64,000 bases of DNA, from contig NC_133933.1 in NCBI RefSeq assembly GCF_031877795.1, positions 7,190,632 to 7,254,631 on the forward strand, read 5' to 3'. Origin of the DNA: Strix aluco (Eukaryota; Chordata; Aves; Strigiformes; Strigidae). The translations under genes and the position numbers were made by a program. Below the pieces are notes generated by a model. The model did not search any database, was not told the DNA's origin, and worked only from the letters and a program-made list of their open reading frames with translations. Positions within the stretch are counted from its first letter, which is position 1; every line of letters starts with the position of its first letter. This document shows, piece after piece, positions 23,401 to 36,580 of this stretch.

Positions 23401-26400
23401 CCTCTACTGTCTTCTGTGCAAAGTACATTAGATCCACCAACGTAGACCCTTTGGCTGGCCTGAATTGATACAGGTCCTTTGGAGACAACAAGCGTACAAG
23501 CCAATATACACCAACCAGTGCTAGAGTCATGGTGTTTTCCTCCAGATTTGGTTACTCAGTCAAGATCTCTGAGGTTAAACAATTTGGTCAAGAAAGTACC
23601 TGTTTCAGGCACATGCCACCCAAAGTCCAGAGAAGAAATCCTGACTGCTGAAGGCAAAGCAACTCCTGATGTCAGTGAGGCCAGATGTCCTGTAGGACAT
23701 CCCTGGATTTTTGGAGTCTTATGGGATGTACAACTGCTCTATTAGCCACTTCCCAGATCCCTCTTGTATTTGACAGCTGCTGATTTGTGTGGGGCTCATT
23801 TGTCACTAAATTCTTCTGCTCAGCTCTCCCACAGCCCCAGTGACACACCGTCTGGGTTCCCATTTCTTGCGTGCTTTCGGAGCTCAGATCCTCTTTTACC
23901 TTTATTTATCCTTCTGTCTTTGTTCAAATCCCTGCTTCAATAATCCTTATCAAACATGCTTCTTTATTTCCCCACTGCAGACCATTTCATAATTTCCACT
24001 CTGCTATGATGTTTTGTATCTCTAGCCCGCTTCTTTCTTTTCTTTTTAATTGCTACACAAGAATAGTCAATGTCTTATTTCATTCACGTGGATCTATCTT
24101 TTTATTCCCATTGTGCTCCTTTCTGACCCACATAATCTGTCTACAGTGTAATGCTTAAGGATGCAGACATCACTCCTAAAACACCCTTCCTTTCCTCCAC
24201 ACTAGCTTTTGCCGCTCAGAATATCTCAGCTAGATATCTGCCTCTCTCTCTTTTCTCTCCTGTGGATATTGAACTCTAGATCATAATGGTCTGGACTTTT
24301 CTTCACTCTAGCTGATATTATTGATTGCTGCATAACTGTGTGGTAAATCACACAGGAGGGTTGGACCCCATTTGAATTGATTTTGGAGAGCTCAATGAGC
24401 AAACCGGATAATCCATAAAATGGTAATGGTGGCCCAAACACTGTCCCTTGCTCAGACTGTTGCTGCTCATCAACACAAAGCCAATTCTGTCAGATCTACC
24501 ACTGGGTGAGGTGCCACCTTGTCAGTAAAATAAATAAGCTAAGTCTTTGAAGTGTGTCGTCATAAACTATGTCATACTTGTACATGAATAAAAGTTTTCC
24601 AGTGACTTGGTAAAATCTCAAATCAGGTCCTAGCTCTTTTTTTTTTTTCCCCACAATTTTCCCACATCCTTTCAACTGGCTAATTTATTCTGAAGTGCTA
24701 GAGCAATGCTTGGTGGTATGTAATAGCCACTACCTTCAGAAAGAAAATGGTGCAGGGCATCCACTAGCGTGACAGTTTTCTGAAGGGAAGAGATTTTAAT
24801 GAACATATTTTACTAAAATATACCCATTTCCATGGTATATAACCTCACTGGGCTTATAAAGAGAATTCTGATTTTTGGAAAACACAGGACTTTCCAGGAA
24901 ATAACACAGGCAGCTTATTTAGTCTTACAGAGTGCTTACCCACCTTTAGTTTACTGCACAGGAAAAAATTCAGTGGGACACTTCTGGCAGGCAGCACCGG
25001 GAAACAAAATCATCCAGAAAGGCAGGGGGGCGAAGATCCTGAGGACCGCAATAAGCCCACTTCCCTGCAGATGTAATGAACAAAAGATGACATAAAAAGC
25101 AAATCTCCCAGTTTTGTCAACTGTTGTGATTATTGCAAGTTGGGAGGTAAGGGCCTCAGCCAAACGGAAATTTCCAAAGGTAAAAATTGGGCAAATTGAG
25201 TTGCTTCACATTCCCAAAAGGAAGCTCAAGCCTTCAGGGTGTAAGATCATATTTTTCTTCTCTTTTTCTTGGTTTCAACGTTCACATTCTTTTTATAAAG
25301 TCAATTGTAACAGTGTCACATTTAGGCAAGCATGCCAATGCAAGTCAAAGAGACAACAGAAGTGCTGCAGAAACATACGGATGCAAGAGGCCTCATGAGG
25401 ATGCAATGCCAGATCAATAACCCAGAAAGTTAGCAGGTTATTAAGATAAATTATTATCACGAGATTGGTTTGAAAGTTTGCAATACCTGCAGAAATTTAA
25501 AGGCCTGCTTAAATTATGGCGGCAAGATATTACTGTTTCAGAAAAATTCTTCTAATGGAAGGAACACGAGAGGGAGGATATATAGAAAAAAAATCAATAA
25601 ATGCCTGTGACCTAAAGCTGGGTTTTCAAATTAGTTTTAAAGAGGTTTTTTAAGGCATTTGAATCCTCCGCTTCTGTTGAATTGCAGCATTTAAAGCATT
25701 AACATAGCGATATCCTGGTTCTACAAGGAACCACAGGAACAGGGCAACTCTAAGGTGTATCTGATAGGAAATGAATCTATATGAAAAGGGTAAAGAGGTA
25801 TTATTTTTCGGAATTTTTCTATGTAAGGAAGTAGTTTTTATGTAAAAGGGGGAGGGCATGCAAATTCATGAAGCCCAATAGGCTTTTCTGTCCTTGTGGT
25901 GCTTTGTGCTGCCATTACAATACCATGCAATTAACTATTTTAAGTCCCAAAGCTATTTGACTTGAAAAAATTGTCATAATTTTGTCTCTGATGAGGCACA
26001 GGTCAGATTCATCTAAGAAAAGTCAGTTAATCCCTTCTTACTCCAGAGATAAAATACACAGCTATTTAACCACATTGCCATGTGCAATTCTCTCTTTGTT
26101 TTGATGCAGAGGTTACAGAAACTGATAACAATTTAAAAAAAAAAGAAAGATGTTTCAGCTTATCAGAAAGTGCAGCCAGGCAGACCACTTTGGAAAAAAA
26201 TCGTGCTGCTGCTGAAGGCAATGGGAGATTTGACACTGCCCATACTGGAGGGTCAACTGTTGCCTTGTGAATGCCATGAGGTTGACTTTCGCTATCGACA
26301 GAGCGGGGATTGCAACTCTGCCCTTCTTCTCCCAGTAAGCCTCCTCTCTGTTTACACTGCAGGCTCTTCAGGAGGGCAGCACTATCTGCAAATATTTGTC

Positions 26401-28900
26401 TGTAACATACATAACAAAGCAGGACCTTGCTCCTGAGCAGTTCCTCCATGCTAACGCAAGTACCAACAGACAGAAAGTACAAAATCTTGTGCTGACCAGA
26501 TATCAACCACTACCTGCAACTTGGTTGGGTCTAAACAAATCCCCAGCATGGTAAACTGCTGCATTTTGATGTACTGTTAAAGAAATAGGTTACCATGGCT
26601 TCCAGCTGTGCAACAAAAATACTTTACTTCTTTGTTACATGGGATATGATGTAGCCTGAAGGTTGAAGGTCAGACTGGAAGCCATTGGGTTAACTGGGTT
26701 TGCATTGTTATATTTTAGAGATAGGGTTTCAACACAAACCACTTTTTCTCCTTTGTACCTCCTGGCAATGGAAACCCCTTTGGATAACTCCTTTCTTGTG
26801 GCTCACGCAGAAGCAGCCTCTAACATTTAACATGTTTTGGGTACATTGTTTGGAGCAATGGTTTGCTGCCAGCTCCCCAGCCCTCCCTCTAACAACTTTG
26901 CAAACGTGGGCACTCAAGGACATCTCTAGAATCAGCTTTAAAGCATGCACAGTGGCACCTCCTGCAAGCTCTGGAACGTCTCAGGACGGCTTTTTCAGGA
27001 TACACTATAGACTATCCATCCAGAAGAGATCTCTTCTCTCCGTAAAGAGAAGACACAGAAGAGAACTTGATGAAACTTTTGGATCTAAGTACTGTCCCAT
27101 GTTTTCAGCTGAAAAACAATAGCTTAAAATAGTACCAGATGTAGTTGTTATAAATGTTAGAGAGGGCAGTTAGGAAAGAGAGTGCATCCCTTGCAGGTAA
27201 CAGAGCAGTGCACAGGCTGCACCTTGCAGAAGAGCGTTTTAAAAAAAATTGGTTTTGTGGTGTACAAAGCAGGTGTTTGCACTGTAATAGTGCCAAAGAA
27301 AAAACTGAAATTTAAGTGAGGTTGCAGCAAGGAACAGCACACTTTTTATGGTGCAAGAGCTGCTCTTCAAGGTCAGTGATAAATAAGTTCTGTGTTTAAG
27401 ATAACAAAAAACATGCAGGACTAAAGATAAAATGAAATTCCGCACAGCAAGTGGACAGCCTTGCACATCAAGCCCCTATGGGTATTATGAACCGTCGGTA
27501 ACAACAAGGACTGCATTTGTGCATCTTCCTGGGGAAAGGAATTGGAGAGAAAAGCACCAAGATGTCTCTTTGTACTAGAAGAGCCTCCATTTTATATTCT
27601 CTGCCATCAAGAGGATGTTCTTCCTCTTGGCAGATGAGGACCAGGACTCACTATGGAAACATCGTTCCTACCTGATTAATCTGCCCAGAGGGTCACTTGC
27701 TTGGCTATTGGGTGTATGAGAGACTGACGGAAGGTTCTTCAGGACTCAGATAAGAGGTAGATTATCCAGAAATGAAGGGAGGACTGTCAAGGTCAGCATC
27801 GCCCTGAAGATGGTGTAAGGATGTGAGACATTAGCACATGAAAACAGAGAAAGTTGAAATAACTTTGAAAACAAATGTTTGAAAAAGATTGGGAAGATCA
27901 AGTAGAGAAGACAGAGTGAAAAATGCAACCGTCAAGGAGATAATGAGGCATAAATGGCTGTCAGAGAATAGGAAGCTCCAGTGGGTGGATCAGATGCTCA
28001 TGACAGAAAAGTGAAAACAGCCAAAACAAGTGATGAAGGGGGAGCTTAGATCTTCAAATAGTGCCAGGCTATTCACTAGAGGACAGAGATGCTTTGAAGC
28101 AAAGGATACAGTCAGGAAGGTATTCAAAAGGGGGTGGGGAGTGAGCAGGAAGGAGATGGAGATGAAGGTAAGGGCCAAAGACAAACGACACAAAGCACAG
28201 CACCAGCGGAGACCAAAGGGAGCCGGCGTTTCATGTGAGGGAGCTGGAAGCGCCACCAAAGCAAGGGTCACAGCCTCAGCTTGTCAACGTCCACGGGACA
28301 ACAGGCAATTCTGCTGGCAGCAAATTCAGGCTGATCGTTAACAAAAGGCAGATACGAGCAAAGAGCGGAGGGAATGTGGGCTTCAGAGCAGTGATAAAAC
28401 AGACTGCTTGACCGGCGGCAAATTTTAACAGAACAACATATAGCTGGGATGAGGGAAAGGGCAACACCAAAAGTCTTGAATTTAGTATCTACTTGCCTCT
28501 TCTGTACACCTGTTCACTACAGGTTTATGGTCGGCGTAGTGAAAAACTGCTGGAGTTTTCAGGAAGCTGTCCCGCCATCATCCTGTAATGAGACGTTTTT
28601 ACAAGTGTTGATTTTCTGTCCGCTAATTTTATCCAGGCTTAATTAAAAGCAACTAGAGAGAGCAAGAGAGACAGAGGGAGGAGGAGAGGTGGGAAAAATA
28701 AAGTTATTTGACTCCACGTTCCAGGGACCCAAGCACAATTTGGCAACAAAGTGAGGCTCTTGAGAGTTTTTTTCTAATTTTTTTTTCTTTTTTAATGATA
28801 TGTGCTAAGTTTATAATTATAGAGCTCCAGCTCCCTGGCACTGTCATTTCCAGCCAGTCTCATTATAGCTCTTGCAGTACATGGCCGTTAATACTAATTC
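20410..28900. other. Long stretch without genes or clear transposons
   Basis: The only repeats seen are simple ones: A19 at 21478-21496, a T run near 21965, an A run near 22137, a T run near 24638, and short A or T runs elsewhere. A tRNA B-box-like word near 23916 lacks a matching A box and cloverleaf. The ORFs have no recognisable domains. Confidence 0.5.
21478..21496. repeat. Poly-A run (A19)
   Basis: Nineteen A in a row without a recognisable retroposed body on the 5' side. Confidence 0.9.
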
Positions 28901-29059
28901 CATAATGACAGTGGAGCACTGAAGTAAAATTTAACAGTTCCTCAGTTAATCATTAAAATTAGCCTATCTCGGTGGATGCTGGATCTTCTAATGTTTCGGT
29001 GCAATGCAATTTCAGGTAATAAATGAGAACGGTGAAAGAGGGTTTTTAATGTGTTATCA

Positions 29060-29230
29060 CCCCACGGAGGGCAATAAGAGCACCTCCATCCTGGCTCACA
29101 AATGTCCAAGGGAGCTGTGCGAGCCGAATCCTTTCCGCAGTGGTTCACTGGGCAAAATCTACTCGGACACGGCCATAGGAATCAAAAGGTCAAAGATGGT
29201 TAAGCAAATCAAAGGTGGCCAGAGCACATG
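29060..29230 (+). promoter_or_regulatory. Candidate regulatory patch with TCF/LEF and nuclear-receptor-type sites
   Basis: Within unique DNA, a GGTCAAAG word (29189-29196, HNF4/COUP half-site type) lies 12 bases before ATCAAAGG (29208-29215, TCF/LEF type). The surrounding sequence has moderate CpG content compared with its neighbours. Short motifs like these occur by chance, so the call rests only on their closeness. Confidence 0.15.
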
Positions 29231-29596
29231 GCAAGCAAACACCTGTGCCGTATTATTCTGATGTACTTTCAGAGATGATGCTGGGGAAAGGGAAATGAAA
29301 AGGAAGGCGCAACGCTGGTCAGGTTGATCTGCACTGTGATTAACCTGACCAGGCACAGATGCCTGGGGCTTTTTCTGGCTTCAGTCAGATCTCTTTTATT
29401 ATTATTATTCATTATTTTTTATTTTATTATTCCTGAATTGGATGGTCTTGCCTACAAGATGAAATGCTATACTGTGACCTAGAGATTGAAGCCGCCTCAG
29501 AACCTGGGGGGTTACATTTGAAATGGTTCAGGAAAGGGACAGCTGTCTTATCAGGTTAATGAGGAATTCTTGCTGACAAAGGCTTTTCACCAGGGG

Positions 29597-29613
29597 AAAA
29601 AAAAAAAAAAAAA
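29597..29613. repeat. Poly-A run (A17)
   Basis: Seventeen A in a row after GGGG, with no retroposed gene body recognised upstream. Confidence 0.9.
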
Positions 29614-32600
29614 GATAAGACTGACAACAATAAAAGATGAAAATTTTGTTCTTCCTTATGAGTGGATGACTGGTGGGAAATCATTATTACAGATACTTCA
29701 GAAATAATCACCATCACCTCTTCTCAAATGTTGCTGCTTAAAAGCCACAGACAGGTTTTCTTAAATAATGGCCTCAAAATCTTTGGTCCTTTCTAGAAGA
29801 AAACCACTGAGCTAAATAACTGCTACACTAATAAGTACTTTAACTTTTGGTCTAGTTGCTTTTTTATGAGCTATCAGTTTTAATACTGTCACCTTGAGTA
29901 CTGTGTCCACACAAATCTGTCCATGCTCCATAGGGGGATGTTTTTATTTTGGAAAATCTTAAGGTAATTCAGGTGTAATTCACCCTGTGGGGCTGGGATG
30001 CCCACCTCTGCATCCTAATTGTGGGTTCTGCCTGTGCTGGTGACGGATGGTGTTTCAGGGCTCTATAAGTGTAAGTTCATCTAAGTCAGCATCACTGAAT
30101 CTGTTTCGATCTTTGAAGTTGATTTGTGGGACACCAGTGCTCCTGCTGCTGGCCTCTGCGTCCTTTTCTTTCTCCTCTTCTTCCTCCCTCTCTGCCTCCT
30201 GCCAGTAACAGCCCAATGCCGCCGGTCCAGCCAGGGTTTTTTTTTCTAACAACTGCTGTGAGTTCGTGACCAAAAACAAAGCTTGAAATAGTTTGAACAG
30301 ACAGATGCTGGCACACATTGACTGAGGTTTCAAGTGACTGATAATACCACATACTGTGCTTATCTTTCTTCAGCAATGAAGCTGGGAGGAAAAGACAACA
30401 GCAGAGAGGAAAGCTGCATTTTCTGGAGTCAGTGTTCTCATCTCTCCTTTTTGGTGTTTGCACCTACTCTTTTGTCTTCAAGAAAATAGGATCTACTCTT
30501 CATAACAAAAGCAACTGCAAGGGCTCAAGTAACTTTCCCTCTTGGCCCTCCTGTCCTCCAGGAGACATTTGGGCCCTCTCTTCATCTCAACAGACTGCTG
30601 AACTGGGGGCATCTCGTTTTTTTTAAAGAAAGAGAAAGGTAAAATAACATTTTTTAATGCCAGTGAGTGTCTATGAGAGGTCAAGGCCAATCATGGATTT
30701 TGTTTAGCTACATAGCATTGCTTAGTGACCAAGCCAAGTTACCACCTGCAACTCCCTGTAGCTATTTATTCCCTACCACTAGCAGGGCAGAAAAGGCAAG
30801 TGGTGATGGGCATCACGGCAGTTTGAAGGACGCTGTGGGCAGGGAGCGGCTGCACCGGCTCCATGGCACGGCTTCGCTAGGAACCTGTCCTGACATTGCT
30901 CCTAGTACCACCTGCGTGCAGCCTGCCTTGCCGCCCAGATCGCAGCAATAAATGCTAATCCCCAGCACGGCCCAGCATTGTTTCCCATCAGCTTGTCCAC
31001 CTCTGCTCTGGGTTTTATCCAAGGTCACAGCTCCAGGCGAGTGAGTATTTGCAACCCTTCCCTGGCTATTTGCAGGAGATTGTTTATTGCTGGAAACAAA
31101 TCTTGTCAGGGTGTTAATTGACCTCCTTTCTAGTGTTTATTATCTTATTCTTCTCCACCGTTTACAGAAAGGAGGTAATAGATATCGCTTGCTTTGCAGT
31201 ATCTATTTCTGGATTTCTGGAGTTTCTGGAGGCAAAGCTGGTATTATCCTTACGCTTTCCTCGTAGCATCTGCTCTTAACAAATCTGAGCAATTTGCAGA
31301 TTGAAGCCAACCTCCCCAGCAAGGTGGGAGGGTTACTCTCTCCCTTCCAGGTGGCTGCTGCAGTCTGGCAGCGATCGATAGACACAGGGCCATGAAATGA
31401 AGCTTCGTAGAGGAGCTGGAGAACTGCCTGCAGGTGGGACCGGTTGGTTGGTGGTTGATTTTGCTGCTGCAGAAAACAAGGGAGATCTCCTCATGTTGCT
31501 GCGCCCTCTCCCCTGCCCCCTGCTGCTCTTTCCCTCTGATCGCCCAACACCCAAAATACTTTTTCAAATCAAAATGATGCTACGTCATCAGGAACAGTGG
31601 TAAAATGATATTAAACAACGTGTTTAATAAGCAGGGAACAAGATCAGAGCCGACTGTGCAGCTGTGAGGCCTTCTTTAGGAAGCAAGAAGAAAACAAAAA
31701 TATATGGAATCAGGTTGGTTAACTTCGTCCGCCTAAATGAACATTATAAGGACAAATATTCTGTTCACATGTACCCTTTCAGCAGCATGTTTAATTTGTT
31801 AAGCCCAAGTGGATTCATAAAGTGAGCCCCTTTATCTTCATTAAAACTGATGAGAATGAATTGCAAGATGTGGCATTATTATTCTGGCATGATTCACTCC
31901 GTGCGCAAGCCTCCAAAGCATTAAAGAGCACAAATAGGCTGCAGCACGGCCACGTTAGGCTCTGCCATCGCCGCCTTGACAAACCTGAGCCGTTCTCTCC
32001 CTCACCTCAGGATACATTAAAATAATGGCAGTCCAGTAGCACCAGCAGTTAAAAGAAAAGGCACAAAGCTCTCTCATTTAAGGGGGAATTAGGGGAACTG
32101 TTTTTCTGTTTCAAAAAGAGACTGTCACAAACCCAGCAAGCAGATGCCGAAACAGCTCTTCAGCCTTTGCAAAATAATGTTTCATGTTCCTCATTATATG
32201 ACAAAACAGGTACTTAATTTTTGAAACCGCTCTTTCTAGGCTTACAAGGATTTTAATTAACATTTTCTTCATTATAAAGAGACAGAGCTGTGTCACTTCT
32301 TGCTCTCAGGTTGCCTGTAGTATGTACCTTTCTTTTGGTCTCTCTCTCTCCCTGGCACTGACAATGCTTCCAAAGCTTTTCAAGGCTTTCTGAGAAAGCT
32401 CATTACTTGGGCCATCAGTCTAAATTAGGCCAAAAAAGAAATTTAAGAATAAGCAAAGCATGTAGACAGACTGCTCCAGCTAGCGGGTGCCTGTGGGCTG
32501 GGCAAAGCATCCTCGAAGCTCATAGGCATAACCATAAGCCTTTCTTTATATAGCAGAAGAACCAGTAAAAGTCTTACAGGAAACAGTAATGGCCTGTCAA

Positions 32601-35414
32601 CAATGATGCTACGTATCACGGCTTCAGGAAATGGCATACGCAGGACAGTTCAGGGATCTGCATTGTGTGGACACAAGAGCAAACCACTATAGCTGAAGGA
32701 GGAGACAGCTTCTAGCCAACCCTTGCTTTCCTGGTGAAACCCTTTGGTGAAACCCTACATGACTCCCAAAGTCCTTAGAAAAAAAGAGTCCACCAAGCAC
32801 CGCGATGCTTGGTTTCAGCTGGGCACCATGAGCTCACCATCAGCAGGACGGCCTTACCTTGCCAAGTATGTGACCCCAACAGTAAATTATTTCTGCTTTC
32901 TGGGACACCGCTATGGCCTGGTCACCTGAAGTATCTTGAAAGAGTTTGATCTGATATCTCATCAGGAAAATAGCCTTGCCACTATTAGTTCAGTGCTGCA
33001 GCCGCTCCCACCTCTGGCTTTCTTGAGATGAGCTTGAGTTCATGAACAGGTGTCCCAGAAATGGTAAGTGCTAAATGCACTGCACCTATAGACTAGATTA
33101 GACCTGCTATATTACAGCTTCATCACATCACATCCATAGCCTTACATAGGCACGAGCAGAGTGATTGCCATTTAAGAAGAAGACTTCTTCTCTTGGCCAA
33201 AAATACTTCTTATTCCCAAACTCTGAATCAGATCACAACCGTGGCATCTCAAATCAAACTACCAACCCATAATCAACAGCTCTGTGTACTTTCTAGCCAA
33301 GGGTCTGAATTGATTATACACTCCTTCATTCATCAATCATCTCCTTTTGTTAGACATGCTGCGTTGAGATCCTCTGGGTGAAGGCCAGGGGGAAATGAGG
33401 TGTGCGTTGAGTTTTGAACATGATCCGTGCATACTGATTTCCCAGAAGAAGCGCTCACCCAGCAGCAGTGCTACTGGAGACACCATTCTGCAACTCAGCA
33501 AGCTGGTGCCATCCCTCCCACCCTGGATTTGGGTATAGAGAGGGCGAATTCCTCAGGCATCAGGGAAGCCATGGTCCAGCTTGCCTCAAGGATTAAATTC
33601 AAGACCCTGCACTGCAGTAGAAGCAGTGCTGAGCACAGGGCCCTCACCTGATATGTTTTCAGACTGTATCTGCTCCTTTGGCTGCTCAAAGACATAGCAT
33701 GAAACAAAGCCACAGTGGGCTTCGGCAGAAGTCTAAGGAAAATGTCGCTGTAAGGGAAGCACAGTAGTGGAGAGCCTGGAGACGTGTCTGTACCCAATGT
33801 TTCCCCAAGAAACACAGCGACATTACTGTGCACTGGAGGTGCAGTTGCTCCTGCGGGTGCGTAACTCTCAGTGAGCAGAAATAAAACCAGTGCCTCTGAG
33901 GCTTTGGTTCACCTTGCTGTTGAGAGGGCAGGTGTCCCCACCAGATCCTGGTAATCAGATTTTGACTAGCTCCTCCATACGTTTCTTTTTCCTTCTACCA
34001 TCAGTTTTGTTAAACTCCAGACAGTTGCTGCTTATCCACGTGCATCTCACTGATGCACACTGTGACATCTGTTTAATGTGTTGTCGAGGAAGGACAGGGA
34101 GCGAAACAATCCCAGCATATTGGTTATTAGTTCTTCAGGAGCTAAAGGCTCTTCCTGGCATTTCGATGACAGGAGGAGACAGCTCTGTTCTTCTTCAGTG
34201 GGACTTATAAATATGGATATGAGGAGAACTTCAGAAACAAGGGGTGGGGAGAAGTGAACAGACTGGCTCTGACCTCGGGGCGGGCACTCGCCCGCTTTGC
34301 TGGGTGTATTAAATCTGTAAGTAGGTGTACATAACCAGGGCAAGGCTTTTCCTTCATGTGTTTGCTTTTTAAAACAACAGGTAGACAAACCAAACTATGT
34401 GTTTGGCCACCTCACGACCCCTTAGAAAGAGATTTGCACATTAAAATCTCTTGTCTCTGCTGGAAAACTTGCTTGTAGCTTCTCCACTGGTACCTCTGGG
34501 CAAAGCTGGGTGCAGCCCTCAGGCATCAAGTAACAGATGAAGGTCTGACGATGCCATGCCCATCCGCAGAGGGATACCGAGTGGCTGATGGGACAGTGGG
34601 GAGCGCAGAAACCTCCTGTCCCCTGAGGCAAAAGAGCAGGCAGGCACACAGATTAATTTACAGAAATTAATAGTTAGCTCACTGAAAGACCTAAAGGCAG
34701 CACTTAATACATGCAGGGAGAAGCCCATGCTGGGGAGCTTTAATTAAACTAAGCAGCTTGCAGAATAACATTGTGAAAAACTGGATAAAGAAATGCACGG
34801 TGCCAAGAGTTATTACCATAAACCCTCACCTGACATCTCACCAGGGATGCCCTCCTTTCCCTGCTGTTCAGAAGGCCCAGCTCCTAATCCCCCCGGACAG
34901 CTGATTTATGATGCAAAAGATCCCCCGCCAGCCGATGGAGTGGGTTACCAGAAGGGATCCCTGCTCGGGGCTGGGAGAGGGAGCGCAGCATGGCCAGGCA
35001 GACGGCTTTGCTCTCATTACTCCAGCGCTGGCTGATGGCGAGGGCTTTCGGCACTGTCTTGCCCCTGGCTGGGAGCAAGAAGCCAGAATCACTCCATCTT
35101 GGATTTTGGAGCTTGTAGAGACAAATTTTTTTTAGACTGTCTCCTTTCAGACAGCACAGCTCAGCTCTCTCCAGATTTTGTATAATTTTGTGCCTGGGCT
35201 TTTCTGGGCAATGTTGTGGCATTTGCATGGCACCAGCATTTTTGCTGCCCTTTCTTTGCCAGCTTTCTGAAGATGGGTGCTCTTGCTCTGATCCAGTTTA
35301 GAGGCCCAGTTTGAAAAAATCTGGGCATTGGCTTTGCTGTCATTTCAATACATTTTATGGTTGCCACTGAAAAAGGGATTTTCATTTGGAAGCTTCCTCC
35401 TTTGCTTATATAAA

Positions 35415-35430
35415 GTGGTGGTGGTGGTGG
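35415..35430. repeat. (GTG)n microsatellite
   Basis: Five GTG units in a row. Confidence 0.85.
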
Positions 35431-36176
35431 GAAATCCACAATTCTTACAAATAAAACGTATGGTGTAAAATAAACACACACATTCACATGTGATTCCTCT
35501 TTAGTACTTATCTATAATTTAGCAGTGAACTTGGTGCTTTACACTACAGCACACTGCAGCTCCTGAGTGAGCCTGTGGATTATGTGATTCCTCATAGGTG
35601 GGACTGGACACATGAATGTTTGAGACAAGCCTAAAAAATCGATGGGTGGATCAATTCAAGTGAACATTTTACCTCTGCCACAGCCACAAAGGATCATCCA
35701 CCCCAGCTCATGGTGCCCTGACTGCTGGGGAGGATAATCCAGGATACTGGCAGAGGTAGCTGGAGTGAGGATTTGCAGAGGAGGGGGTTCAAAATTAATT
35801 TCCAGGTTGTTTTCACTGGTCTTGATGGTCACACTGGGAGAAGTTCAGACACAGCTGGCTCAGAGTCAGCATGCAAATAGTGTCGCTTTCCCCTCCTCTG
35901 CCTCGCAGCAGGGTTGACATGTTGCCCTTTTCAGGGTTGAATTGTGCCAGTGGGCAGATGGCAAAACGCTGGCAGCGGTGTTTCCTGGCCCATGAAAGCA
36001 CTCACGGAAGTGACACCAAGCATCAAAACCATCTCCTTTATTAGGCACTGCTGCACCAGGTCTGAAGGCAGAGAGCCCAGAGGATGCAGGTCAGGCTGCT
36101 GAAACCCCTTGATGTTGGGTGTTGGATGCGTGGGGTGAGGTTTCTTCCACCAGCACGTGGAACTTTGGTTCTATGT

Positions 36177-36580
36177 TCAGCCTGGAGAAGAGAAGACTCC
36201 GGGCAGACCTTATAGCAGCCTTCTAGTACTTAAAGGGGGCTACAGGAAAGATTGGGAGGGAACAGGAGAGATGGGGGGCGTACAGGAAAGCTTTGTCAGG
36301 CAGTGTAGGGATAGGATTGAGGGGTCATATTTTTAAACTGAAAGAGAGTAGATTTAGATTAGATATTGGGAAGAAATTCTTCCCTGTGAGGGTGGTGAGG
36401 CCCTGGCACAGGTTGCCCAGAGAAGCTGCGGCTGCCCCCTCCCTGGCAGGGTTCAAGGCCAGGTTGGACGGGGCTTTGGGCAACCTGGGCTAGTGGAAGG
36501 TGTCCCTGCCCGTGGCAGGGGAGTTGGACTAGATGATCTTTAAGGTTCCTTCCAACCCAACCAGTCTATGGACCTGTGAC
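36177..36580 (+). mobile_element. CR1 LINE, short 5'-truncated copy
   Basis: The element begins with the CR1 ORF2 text for an 'LEKRRLR'-type segment (CAGCCTGGAGAAGAGAAGAC) and runs through the C-terminal SRFRLDIGKKFF..VRVVRPWHRLPREAAAAPSLAGFKARLDG reading (in two pieces) to the tail GGACTAGATGATCTTTAAGG and TTCCAACCC near 36572. The subfamily differs from the copies at 5247-5945 and 54945-55681: its C-terminal text has the 'LPREAA..PSLAGFKARLDGALGNLG' type. Insertion and 5' truncation are typical of CR1. It has several frameshifts and no activity. Confidence 0.93.

Larger units (their letters stand above)
29231..36176. other. Long stretch without genes or clear transposons
   Basis: Unique sequence with A17 at 29597-29613, an ATT-rich patch near 29395-29430 and a GTG microsatellite at 35415-35430. 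Several blocks (for example 31080-31210 and 31780-32030) have the even, AT-leaning, repeat-free look of conserved non-coding DNA, but this cannot be shown from one sequence. No gene is recognised. Confidence 0.5.

Noticed and set aside
23914..23928. tRNA B-box-like word (GTTCAAATCCC)
   Set aside because: No A box at the right distance and no cloverleaf could be drawn.
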